The notes under the pieces are model-generated. The model was not told the origin of the DNA and did not search any database. It saw only the letters and a list, made by a program, of their open reading frames with translations. Positions 14,576 to 22,126 of a stretch of 28,992 nt of DNA are shown here, piece after piece. Origin of the DNA: JAAZNO01 sp012798275. GTDB taxonomy: Bacteria > Chloroflexota > Anaerolineae > B4-G1 > SLSP01. Position 1 is the first letter of the stretch. Each line of letters opens with the position of its first letter. The stretch covers positions 1 through 28,992 of the forward strand of contig DAOPQD010000034.1 in NCBI GenBank assembly GCA_035347995.1, given 5' to 3'. The translations under genes were made by a program, and so were the position numbers.

Positions 14576-15964
14576 ATGAGTGAATCCATGACGACGTCGA
14601 ACAACACGGTGGTGATTCTGGGATTTGCGCGACAGGGGAAGGCACTGGCGCGGCACTTCGCCGGGCGGGGCCTCTCCGTGGTCGTCTCGGACCTGCGCTC
14701 CCCTGAGGCGCTGGCGGCGGACATGGCGGAGCTCGCGACGTGGCCAATTCGCTACGTGCTGGGTGAGCATCCCCTCAGCCTGCTGGATGACTGCGACCTG
14801 CTGTGTTTGAGCGGCGGCGTCTCGGCGGATTTGTCTTTGGTGGTGGAGGCGCAGCGCCGCGGCATTCCGGTGAGCAACGACGCGCAGGAATTCATCCGCC
14901 AATCTCCCGCGCCGGTGCTGGGCATCACCGGTTCGGCGGGGAAGACGACGACGACGGCCCTCGTGGGCGCCATCTTGCGCGAGGCGGGGTTTCAGACCTG
15001 GGTGGGGGGCAATATCGGCAACCCGCTGATCGCGGATCTGCCGCACATCGCTGCTACCGACCGGGTGGTGATGGAGCTCTCGAGCTTCCAGCTGGAGGTG
15101 ATGGAGTGCAGCCCGCACATCGCCGGCGTGCTCAACATCACGCCCAATCACCTGGATCGGCACAAGACGATGGCGGCGTACATCGCGGCGAAAGCGCACA
15201 TCGTCGCCTATCAGCGCCCGGAGGACGTGGCGGTGCTCGGCTATGATGAACCGAATGCCCGCGGGCTGGCGGAACAGACGGCCGCGGAGGTGCGGTATTT
15301 CAGCGGTATGACCGCCGTGGAGACCGGCGCCTTTTTGCGCGGCGAGGCGTTGATGTTGCGCCGCGAGGGGCAGGAGCGGGAGATTTGTCGGCGCGGCGAG
15401 GTACATTTGCGCGGTTTCCACAACCTCGTCAACACGCTGGCGGCGATCGCCCTGAGCGATGCGGCGGGGGCGTCCCCCGAAGCGATGCGCCGGGCGATCG
15501 GGGCTTTCACGGGCGTGGAGCATCGGCTGGAAGTGGTGCGGCGCTGGCATGAGGTGACGTGGATCAACGATTCGATTGCGACCGCGCCGGAGCGGGTGTT
15601 GGCGGCGCTGGCCGCTTTCGACGAGCCGTTGGTGCTTCTGGCGGGCGGACGCGATAAGAACCTGCCCTGGGAGACGTTCGCGCGTGAGGTGAAGCGGCGG
15701 GTGCGGGTGCTGGTGCTTTTCGGCGAAGCGCGGGCGCTCATTGATGGGCACGTGCGTCGCGCGCTGGCCGAGGATGCCGGCCCGTGTGTGCTGGAGCAAA
15801 TCCTCTACGCGGACACGCTCGAACAGGCGGTCAGCGCCGCCGCGCAGGCAGCGCGCCCTGGCGACGTGGTGTTGCTCTCGCCGGGAGGGACGAGTTTCGA
15901 CGCTTTCCGCGACTTTGCCGAGCGGGGTGAGCGCTTTCGAGCCCTGGTGCAGGCGCTGCCATAG
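14576..15964 (+). CDS. murD: UDP-N-acetylmuramoylalanine--D-glutamate ligase
   Basis: 462 residues from ATG 14576, or 458 from ATG 14588; neither has a good Shine-Dalgarno. MurD adds D-glutamate to UDP-MurNAc-L-Ala. Seen are the N-terminal Rossmann-like start VVILGFARQGKALARHF, the P-loop GSAGKTTTT (K123), the ELSSFQLE motif, NITPNHLDRH, and the late HRLEVVRRWHEVTWINDSIAT and LLAGGRDKN. The frame is open upstream into mraY, but that extension has no MurD character. ftsW follows after 18 bases. Confidence 0.95.
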   Translation: MSESMTTSNNTVVILGFARQGKALARHFAGRGLSVVVSDLRSPEALAADMAELATWPIRYVLGEHPLSLLDDCDLLCLSGGVSADLSLVVEAQRRGIPVSNDAQEFIRQSPAPVLGITGSAGKTTTTALVGAILREAGFQTWVGGNIGNPLIADLPHIAATDRVVMELSSFQLEVMECSPHIAGVLNITPNHLDRHKTMAAYIAAKAHIVAYQRPEDVAVLGYDEPNARGLAEQTAAEVRYFSGMTAVETGAFLRGEALMLRREGQEREICRRGEVHLRGFHNLVNTLAAIALSDAAGASPEAMRRAIGAFTGVEHRLEVVRRWHEVTWINDSIATAPERVLAALAAFDEPLVLLAGGRDKNLPWETFAREVKRRVRVLVLFGEARALIDGHVRRALAEDAGPCVLEQILYADTLEQAVSAAAQAARPGDVVLLSPGGTSFDAFRDFAERGERFRALVQALP

Positions 15965-15982
15965 CCGGGCGAAGGGGGAAGG

Positions 15983-17158
15983 ATGACCGCGAGAACCAAA
16001 AACAAACCCCTGCACATGGATTCGCTGCTGTTGGTGACGACGGCGGCCTTGCTGTCCTTTGGGTTGCTCATGCTCTACAGCGCGACGCTCTATGTGGACA
16101 TTGCGTTCTGGCATCAGCAATTGAAGTGGGTGGCGTTGGGGCTGCTGGCAATGGTGGCCGCCATGTACTTTCCCTACACGCTGCTGCAGAGGCTGGCGGT
16201 GCCGATCATCTTTGTCACCCTGGTGTTGTTGGTGATCGTGCTGTTCTTTGGTCAGACCCTTTTGGGCGCCCAACGCTCGTTCGAGATTTTGGGGATATCG
16301 GTACAGCCCGGCGTTTTCGCGCGGCTGGCGACGGTGATCTACATTGCCGCCTGGCTGGCCTCCAAGGGGGAACAGCTCCATCAAGTGCGGTATGGCCTGT
16401 TTCCCTTCGCCATCATCCTGGGCGTGCTGTGCGGCCTGGTAGCGCTGCAACCCGACCTGAGCATCGCGGCCTTGCTCGCGGCGACGGGCTTGCTGATGTT
16501 CTTTTTCGCGGGCGGCGACCCGATCCAGATTTTCCTCTCGCTGCTCATCGGCGGAGGCGCGTTTGGGCTGCTGGCGTGGCAACTCACTCATGCGCGGGAA
16601 CGGTTGATCAACTATGTCGCCGCGTTGAAGGATCCTTCGCAGCTATCCTATCACGCGCAGCGCTCGCTCATGGCGCTGGCCGAGGGAGGCATTACCGGCG
16701 TGGGGGTAGGTCGCGGATTGCTGAAGACTGGCTATCTGCCCTTCCCGCATACCGATTCCATTTTTGCCGTGATCGGTGAGGAGACGGGTTTGATCGGCGT
16801 GGCGCTGGTGTTGGGGCTTTTCGCGCTCTTTGCCTATCGTGGCTATCGCATCGCGCTGGAGACGACCGATCCTTTTGGGGCGCTGCTGGCCTTTGGCGTG
16901 ACTACGATGATCGTTTTGGGCGCGTTGCTCAACATCCTGGTCATGACGGGGTTGGTGCCGTTCGCCGGGACGGCGTTGCCCTTCTTTTCCTATGGCGGTT
17001 CGGAGATGCTGGTGACCTTGACGGGAGTGGGGGTGCTGCTGGGCGTATCCAGGGGGCGCCCCAAAGGAGACTGGGATGCGATTTTGGATCGCAGCTGGCG
17101 GGACTGGCGGGCACGTCTATCCGGCAGTAGCCGTCGTACAGGCTTTGCGGGCCATTGA
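15983..17158 (+). CDS. ftsW: FtsW, SEDS-family peptidoglycan glycosyltransferase
   Basis: 391 residues with about ten membrane helices from residue 13 to about 355. FtsW polymerises lipid II at the septum together with its class B PBP. The diagnostic SEDS region is present: YHAQRSLMALAEGGITGVGVGRG, then PFPHTDSIFAVIGEETGLIG and FSYGGSEMLVTL near the end. The start has GGGGGAAGG close to the ATG. Unusually, the frame runs 83 bases past the murG start, giving a basic tail of about 36 residues (GRPKGDWDAILDRSW onward) that has no counterpart I recognise. The stop was probably lost from a shorter ancestor. Confidence 0.95.
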   Translation: MTARTKNKPLHMDSLLLVTTAALLSFGLLMLYSATLYVDIAFWHQQLKWVALGLLAMVAAMYFPYTLLQRLAVPIIFVTLVLLVIVLFFGQTLLGAQRSFEILGISVQPGVFARLATVIYIAAWLASKGEQLHQVRYGLFPFAIILGVLCGLVALQPDLSIAALLAATGLLMFFFAGGDPIQIFLSLLIGGGAFGLLAWQLTHARERLINYVAALKDPSQLSYHAQRSLMALAEGGITGVGVGRGLLKTGYLPFPHTDSIFAVIGEETGLIGVALVLGLFALFAYRGYRIALETTDPFGALLAFGVTTMIVLGALLNILVMTGLVPFAGTALPFFSYGGSEMLVTLTGVGVLLGVSRGRPKGDWDAILDRSWRDWRARLSGSSRRTGFAGH

Positions 17159-18173
17159 TCCCGACGTCGCGCTGACCTGGATTGGCGGGAAGGGCGGCAT
17201 GGAAGCGGAACTGGTGCAGCGCGCGGGCGTGCCCTTCACGGCGATTCCGGCGGGCGGCGTCCATGGGGTGGCCCTGGGGCGAGCGCTTTTCAACGCCTGG
17301 CAGCTGGTGCGTGGATTTTTCGCCGCGCTGCGGTTGTTGCGCCGCGAGCGACCAGCGGCAGTGTTGACGACGGGGGGCTACGTGAGCGTGCCGGTCGCGG
17401 TGGCGGCGCGGTTGCGCCGGGTTCCCGTGCTGCTCTACGTGCCGGACATCGAGCCGGGGGCGTCCTTCCGCTGGGTGGCGCGGTTGGCGACACAGATCGC
17501 CGTGACGGTAGAGGAGTCCCGCACTTTTCTGCCGGCCCGCAAGGTCGTGGTGACGGGGTATCCCTTGCGCGAGGACTTGGGGCGTTGGGAGCGCGAGGCG
17601 GCCCGACGGGTGTTGGGCCTCGCGGCGGAAGCGCCCGTGCTGCTGGTTTTTGGCGGCAGCCGGGGCGCGCGTTCCATCAATGAGGCGGTGATGGCCAATC
17701 TGGAGCCGCTGTTAGCGCTGACGCAGGTGGTGCATGTGACCGGCGCTCTGGATTGGGAAAAGGTGGCGGCGCTGGCAGCGGCGCTGCCGGAGGCGGCGCG
17801 GGGACGTTACCATGCATTTCCCTATCTGCATGAAGAGATGGGGGCGGCGTTGGCGGCTGCGGATCTGGCGCTCTCGCGTGCGGGGGCTTCGGTGTTGGGC
17901 GAATTCCCGTTTTTCGGCCTGCCCGCGATTCTGGTTCCTTATCCCCATGCCTGGCGCTACCAGAAAGTCAACGCGGAGTGGCTGGCGCAACGGGGCGCGG
18001 CAGTGGTGACGCCCGACGAGACGCTGGCCACGACGCTGCTGCCCCTGGTCAGCGAGCTGCTGCGTTCGCCGGAGCGCTGCGCGGCCCTACGCGCTGCGGC
18101 GCAGGAACTGGCGCGTCCCGACGCAGCGCGACGCATCGCCGACCTCATGCTTTCGTGGGGACAGGGGGCTTGA
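17076..18173 (+). CDS. murG: UDP-GlcNAc:lipid I N-acetylglucosamine transferase
   Basis: 365 residues, GT-B fold, peripheral at the inner membrane; it turns lipid I into lipid II. The glycine loop GGTGGH (8-13) starts the N-domain, TTGGYVSVPVAVAA follows, and the C-domain has VFGGSRGARSINEA and SRAGASVLGEFPFFGLPAILVPYPHA. The usual nearby NHQ-like triad is replaced by WRYQKVNA. The N-terminus matches the family at once, so the start 83 bases inside ftsW is real; GGAGA lies seven bases before it. The next gene begins one base after the stop (TGAAATG). Confidence 0.96.
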   Translation: MRFWIAAGGTGGHVYPAVAVVQALRAIDPDVALTWIGGKGGMEAELVQRAGVPFTAIPAGGVHGVALGRALFNAWQLVRGFFAALRLLRRERPAAVLTTGGYVSVPVAVAARLRRVPVLLYVPDIEPGASFRWVARLATQIAVTVEESRTFLPARKVVVTGYPLREDLGRWEREAARRVLGLAAEAPVLLVFGGSRGARSINEAVMANLEPLLALTQVVHVTGALDWEKVAALAAALPEAARGRYHAFPYLHEEMGAALAAADLALSRAGASVLGEFPFFGLPAILVPYPHAWRYQKVNAEWLAQRGAAVVTPDETLATTLLPLVSELLRSPERCAALRAAAQELARPDAARRIADLMLSWGQGA

Positions 18174-18174
18174 A

Positions 18175-18711
18175 ATGGTGCCTTTAGAGACCGTTTTTGT
18201 GGGCCTGGTGCTTCTCTTCGGCCTGGTGGGCATGTTGCGGGGCTGGGCCAAGGAGCTCCTGGTCACTTCATCGGTGGTGCTGGCGCGTTTCATCGAACTG
18301 GTGCTGTGGAGATTCATCCCGGTGGTGAATACCTCGCTGAAAACGCTGTCTGAGACAAAGCCGCAGGAGTGGTTTTACGTGCGTTTTGGGATCTTCGTGA
18401 TCATCATCTGCTTTGGGTATGCCACGACAAAAATCTCGACGACGCTGGGGGCCAAGGCGCGCAAGGACAAGTTGCAGGACAGCCTGTTGGGCTTCTTTCT
18501 GGGGGCGCTGAACGGCTTTTTGATTGCCGGCGTCGTGTGGGGCTTCCTGGCGGACCCAGGACTCAACTATGGGATATGGCACATCACGCCGCCGACCACG
18601 GCCTTTGCACAAGACCTGCTGCGCTATTTGCCGTTGAGCTGGATGACGGATGAGATCCTGTTCGTCAGCATAGCGCTGGCCTTTACTTTCGTGCTGATCG
18701 TATTTGTGTGA
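18175..18711 (+). CDS. CvpA-like integral membrane protein
   Basis: 178 residues with four likely membrane helices (about 5-25, 66-86, 108-128 and 156-176). The N-terminal segment GLVGMLRGWAKELLVTSSVVLA has the CvpA pattern of a Gly-Arg-Gly turn after the first helix. CvpA proteins are of uncertain role: colicin V production, and envelope stress in some species. It starts one base after the murG stop and ends 11 bases before the ATPase, so it is co-transcribed with both. GC in 18361-18420 is 29 of 60 bases, but membrane genes here are generally lower, so this alone does not show transfer. Whether it belongs to the dcw set or to the ATPase-nuclease module is open. Confidence 0.6.
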   Translation: MVPLETVFVGLVLLFGLVGMLRGWAKELLVTSSVVLARFIELVLWRFIPVVNTSLKTLSETKPQEWFYVRFGIFVIIICFGYATTKISTTLGAKARKDKLQDSLLGFFLGALNGFLIAGVVWGFLADPGLNYGIWHITPPTTAFAQDLLRYLPLSWMTDEILFVSIALAFTFVLIVFV

Positions 18712-18722
18712 GGAACAGGGAC

Positions 18723-19994
18723 ATGGCAATGTCAACGGGGGAGCTGTTGCGCGTAGAGGGAGGAGATTTAGGGCCGCTGCAGGCCGGGCGTGAAGCCCTG
18801 GAATTGCACATTCGCCCTTTGACGGTCTTCATCGGCGAGCAAGGGACGGGAAAATCTTTGCTGAGCCAGCTGCTCTATTTTTTCCGTGATGCGGAATACC
18901 TGTTGGCACGCTACGGTGGGCAGAGTGACCCCGACACGGCGGTGCGCGCTGTGGTGGAGGGTATTCGTAGCGGCGATTCGACCAATCGGGCTCTGGCATC
19001 TTTTTTGAAGCCGGGAGAGGTAGCACGGATCAGCTACATCCAGGGAGCTGCCCTGGCATCGGAGCGCCGGCGGGTGATTTCCATCCGGCAGAAGGATCGC
19101 AAGATCTCGCCTTTGAAGCCTTTTAACCAGGAAGTTGAGGGTTGGCTTCGAGCCTGGTTTGCCGATCCCTCGCAACGCCCGCAATTTGCTCAGGCGTTGT
19201 TTATACCGGCGGAGCGCTCTTTTTTCTCCCGGTTTGTGAATACGGATCCGGGCATGTTAGGGCATAAGGTTTTGCCTTTGACCATGCGGGAGTTTTCCCG
19301 TGCTTTGACCGAGGCGGGACGGATCTTTCAGGAATGGCAGCGAGTAGGAGGGACTATACCCTCACAGGCGCGCGTCATTGAAGGGATTGTTGAACCTGCT
19401 TTGCGCGGCAAAGTGCGGTATTCGCAGCTGGGGCGCTTTGCCGGTCGGTGGCAATGGATTCCTGAGGGGACCGAGCAGCCCATCGAAATCGAGATGGCTT
19501 CCTCTGGACAAATGGAAGCCTGGCCGTTAGTGTTGGTGGCGCAGACGCTTTGGGGGCTGCCCGAGCCGGCCCGTCCGGTATATTTACATCTTGAGGAGCC
19601 AGAAACGCACCTTCATCCAGCCGCACAGCGGGCCCTGGTGAAAATCCTGGCCTACCTGGTGAATCAGGGTTTCCACGTGACCTTAACGACGCATTCGTTG
19701 ACGGTGCTCTATGTGCTGAATAATCTGATGCTGGCATCGGAGCTCAAAACGGGGGACAATCAGCCTTTTCTTAAGCCAGAGGTCCCCGCCCCAGAATTGC
19801 GCCTTGCGCCGGCCCAGGTAGAAGCTTATTTCTTTGCTCGCGATGGTCGGGTGCGGAGTTTGCTGGATCGGGAAGAAGGCTTCATCAGCGAAGCCGAGCT
19901 GGGGCGTGTGGGTGAGGAACTGAGCTATGAGATGAATCTCATTGGCGCGTTGCGCTGGCAACTTCAGCAAGCCGCTGATAACGCAGGAGGGTGA
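18723..19994 (+). CDS. AAA/ABC-type (OLD- or AbiEii-like) ATPase of a putative defence module
   Basis: 423 residues. Walker A is GEQGTGKS (38-45), followed by LLSQLLYFF. A mostly helical insertion separates it from the signature ASSGQME (259-265), Walker B VYLHLEEPETHLHP (286-299, E291-E292) and the H-loop LTTHS (H324). Motifs and spacing are those of ABC-superfamily ATPases of the OLD, RecF and AAA_21 kind, which dimerise on ATP to drive a nuclease or toxin. There is no Toprim domain, and only about 95 residues follow the H-loop. The nuclease gene overlaps its stop (TGATG), which implies stoichiometric coupling. GC in 19681-19740 is 30 of 60, well below the dcw genes. GTG 18708 is an alternative start forming a GTGA overlap; ATG 18723 has AGGA eight bases upstream. 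Confidence 0.8.
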   Translation: MAMSTGELLRVEGGDLGPLQAGREALELHIRPLTVFIGEQGTGKSLLSQLLYFFRDAEYLLARYGGQSDPDTAVRAVVEGIRSGDSTNRALASFLKPGEVARISYIQGAALASERRRVISIRQKDRKISPLKPFNQEVEGWLRAWFADPSQRPQFAQALFIPAERSFFSRFVNTDPGMLGHKVLPLTMREFSRALTEAGRIFQEWQRVGGTIPSQARVIEGIVEPALRGKVRYSQLGRFAGRWQWIPEGTEQPIEIEMASSGQMEAWPLVLVAQTLWGLPEPARPVYLHLEEPETHLHPAAQRALVKILAYLVNQGFHVTLTTHSLTVLYVLNNLMLASELKTGDNQPFLKPEVPAPELRLAPAQVEAYFFARDGRVRSLLDREEGFISEAELGRVGEELSYEMNLIGALRWQLQQAADNAGG

Positions 19995-20563
19995 TGGAAT
20001 TCCTATCCAAATGTCCAACCCATGGCGCTCGCGCTAATTGTATGGTGGAGGCGTCAAACGGCCAGGAGCTCTGCTTTGTGGGAGATCTGCCTGTAGTGGT
20101 GGTTCAAATTGACGCGGATGATTGCTTTTGGCCCGGAGATCAGCGTCCTGATGCAGTGTTGATTGCCGAACTTCCGCCAACAGTACGGAGAGAACGTTTT
20201 GTGGTTGGGTTCGTGGAATTGAAATCACGATTGCGCCCGGCTGAACATAAAGCGAGTTTGCAGCAATTGGAAATGGGGATTTCCCATTTTGAACCCAGTG
20301 CACGCTTGGGTGGATTCCTTTCACATGGCGACGCCCACCATAAGCGTTGGAGTGAGGGCCAGGATGTTTTGGCTGTCATGCCCGATGGCCCTCACCGGGT
20401 GGCTGCCATCTCAGTGGGGTTTAGAGAGGGCCGGAGATTCCCTCCTCAAGTTAGACAGACGGTATTTTTCTGCAGCATGATTCTGGCTCAACACCACCCT
20501 ACTCGTGTCACGCAGGATACTTATGAATTCCTGAAGGGCACGGGGCTGCTTACGACGCTTTGA
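19994..20563 (+). CDS. Putative PD-(D/E)XK nuclease coupled to the ATPase
   Basis: 189 residues, no family recognised by name. The core has the layout of a PD-(D/E)XK nuclease: P52-D53 in QRPDAVLI, a strand FVVGFVELKS with E75-L-K77, and a following helix with Q90-Q91 (KASLQQLEMG). The 22-residue spacing between PD and ELK is normal. The N-terminus has C7, H10, C16 and C27, possibly a metal site, but this is weak. It starts in the stop of the ATPase (TGATG, with AGGAGG just before) and ends ten bases before murC. GC in 20161-20220 is 30 of 60, against 45 of 60 in the murC line 20821-20880. Together with the ATPase it looks like a transferred two-gene module. Catalytic assignment rests on the motif only. 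Confidence 0.62.
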   Translation: MEFLSKCPTHGARANCMVEASNGQELCFVGDLPVVVVQIDADDCFWPGDQRPDAVLIAELPPTVRRERFVVGFVELKSRLRPAEHKASLQQLEMGISHFEPSARLGGFLSHGDAHHKRWSEGQDVLAVMPDGPHRVAAISVGFREGRRFPPQVRQTVFFCSMILAQHHPTRVTQDTYEFLKGTGLLTTL

Positions 20564-20574
20564 GGCGCCTCAAA
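20559..20574. repeat. Perfect 16-bp palindrome across the nuclease-murC junction
   Basis: TTTGAGGCGCCTCAAA is its own reverse complement. It contains the nuclease stop codon and the first base of the murC ATG. No T-run follows, so it is not a terminator; it could be an operator or a trace of the insertion edge. Confidence 0.6.
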
Positions 20575-21983
20575 TGGTGAAACTGGCAGAGGTACGACAG
20601 ATTCATATCGTGGGCATCGGCGGGGCCGGGATGTCGGCCATCGCCCGGGTGCTCAAAGCGCGGGGCTTTGCCGTCCAGGGCTCCGACCGGAGTGCGGGGC
20701 GGCTTGTCGCCGACCTGCGCGCTGAGGGCATCCCCGTGACGCTGGGGCACGCCGCGGAGAACCTCGGCGCGGCGGATGTGGTGTTGGCGTCCTCGGCGAT
20801 CTCCGCTGAGAACGTGGAACTGCAGGCGGCGCGCGCGCGCGGCATCCCCGTGCTGCAACGTCCCGATTTCCTGCCGCTGCTGCTGGAAGGCTACGACGTC
20901 ATTGCCGTGGCCGGCGCGCACGGCAAGACGACGGTCACCGGCATGATTGCGACGGTGTTGCTGGCGGCCGGCCTTGATCCTTCATATATCATCGGGGGCG
21001 TGGTGGGGAATCTCGGCAGCAACGCCCGCAGCGGCAGCGGCCCGCATTTCGTCATCGAGGCGGATGAGTACCGGAACACGTTTCTGGCGTTGGAGCCGAC
21101 TATTGCTGTGGTGACCAATGTGGAGTTCGACCATCCTGACAGTTTTGCCAGTCCGCGTTTCCTGCGCCTGGCGTTTGGGGAGTTCACCCAGCGCATTCGG
21201 CCCGGCGGCACGTTGATTGCCTGCCATGATGATCCCGTGGCGCACGCGATAGCGGCGGCCTATCACGCCAGCCAGGGCCGGGTGACCCTTTACGGGCTGG
21301 CGGAAGGGGCAGACGTCGCCTGGCGCGCGGTCAACGTGCGCGCTAACGCCGCGGGGGGAGTGGATTTCACGGCGCTCGAGCACGAGAGGCCGCTGGGAGA
21401 CGTGCATTTGCAGATTCCGGGGGCGCACAATGCCCTCAACGCGCTGGCGGCGCTCGCCGTGGCGGCGCAGTTGGGAGTGCCCTTCGAGACGGCTGCGGCG
21501 GCGCTGGCGACTTTCTCCGGGACCGCGCGGCGTTTTGAAATGTTGGGCGCGGCGGGCGGGGTGACGGTGATTGATGATTACGCGCATCATCCGACCCAGA
21601 TCCGCGTGGTGCTGGCGGCGGCGCGCGAACGTTATCCCGGCCAACGGCTGCTGGCGGTGTGGCAGCCGCACACTTTCAGCCGTATCAAGGCGCTCTGGGA
21701 TGATTTCATGACGGCGTTCGCGCAGGCGGATCGGGTGCTGGTGTTGCCGGTGTATGCCGCCCGTGAGGTGGACGACGGCAGCTTCACGCAGGACGATCTG
21801 GCGGCGCAGCTGGCGCATCCGGCGGCGCAGGCGGTGGCGTCCCTGGACGAGGCGGTGCGGCTGCTGGAAGCGCTTGTCGCGCCGGGCGATGTGGTGCTCC
21901 TGATGGGCGCCGGCGACGAGTATGTGATCGGTGAGCGGTTGTTAGCGCGATTGCGAAAGGAGACGGTGGCATGTCCAGATTGA
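20574..21983 (+). CDS. murC: UDP-N-acetylmuramate--L-alanine ligase
   Basis: 469 residues. MurC adds the first residue, L-alanine, to UDP-MurNAc. The N-terminus IHIVGIGGAGMSAIARVL is diagnostic, followed by SSAISAENVE, the P-loop GAHGKTT (K118), EADEYRNTF, NVEFDHPD, the HNALNALAALA helix and the C-terminal VIDDYAHHPTQI and WQPHTFSRI. GC rises at once compared with the preceding nuclease. The ATG context AAATGGTG repeats that of the CvpA-like gene. It overlaps the start of a small gene by 13 bases. Confidence 0.97.
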   Translation: MVKLAEVRQIHIVGIGGAGMSAIARVLKARGFAVQGSDRSAGRLVADLRAEGIPVTLGHAAENLGAADVVLASSAISAENVELQAARARGIPVLQRPDFLPLLLEGYDVIAVAGAHGKTTVTGMIATVLLAAGLDPSYIIGGVVGNLGSNARSGSGPHFVIEADEYRNTFLALEPTIAVVTNVEFDHPDSFASPRFLRLAFGEFTQRIRPGGTLIACHDDPVAHAIAAAYHASQGRVTLYGLAEGADVAWRAVNVRANAAGGVDFTALEHERPLGDVHLQIPGAHNALNALAALAVAAQLGVPFETAAAALATFSGTARRFEMLGAAGGVTVIDDYAHHPTQIRVVLAAARERYPGQRLLAVWQPHTFSRIKALWDDFMTAFAQADRVLVLPVYAAREVDDGSFTQDDLAAQLAHPAAQAVASLDEAVRLLEALVAPGDVVLLMGAGDEYVIGERLLARLRKETVACPD

Positions 21984-22126
21984 TGGAAGCTTTGGCGAAA
22001 CTGGCGCGGGTGCAGGAACGCAAGAAATCCCGCTATCGTGCCTATCAGTCGCAGGCGCTGAGCTTGAAGATGCAGCTGGTCGAGCGCGCCCCGAGCGCGG
22101 CGTCGCGGAGGTCTACGTCACGGTGA
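21971..22126 (+). CDS. Small basic protein of 51 residues between murC and murB
   Basis: An open frame too short for ordinary gene callers but well supported. AGGAG (21958-21962) stands eight bases before its ATG. Its first 13 bases overlap the murC stop, and its stop TGA overlaps the murB start GTG as GTGA. The product is basic and alpha-helical in the first 40 residues (for example ALAKLARVQERKKSRYRAY, with no Pro or Gly until residue 41) and then Ser/Arg-rich. It has no membrane helix. I recognise no family. It could be a short helical partner of a Mur enzyme or the divisome, or a leader whose translation couples murC to murB. Confidence 0.6.
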   Translation: MSRLMEALAKLARVQERKKSRYRAYQSQALSLKMQLVERAPSAASRRSTSR

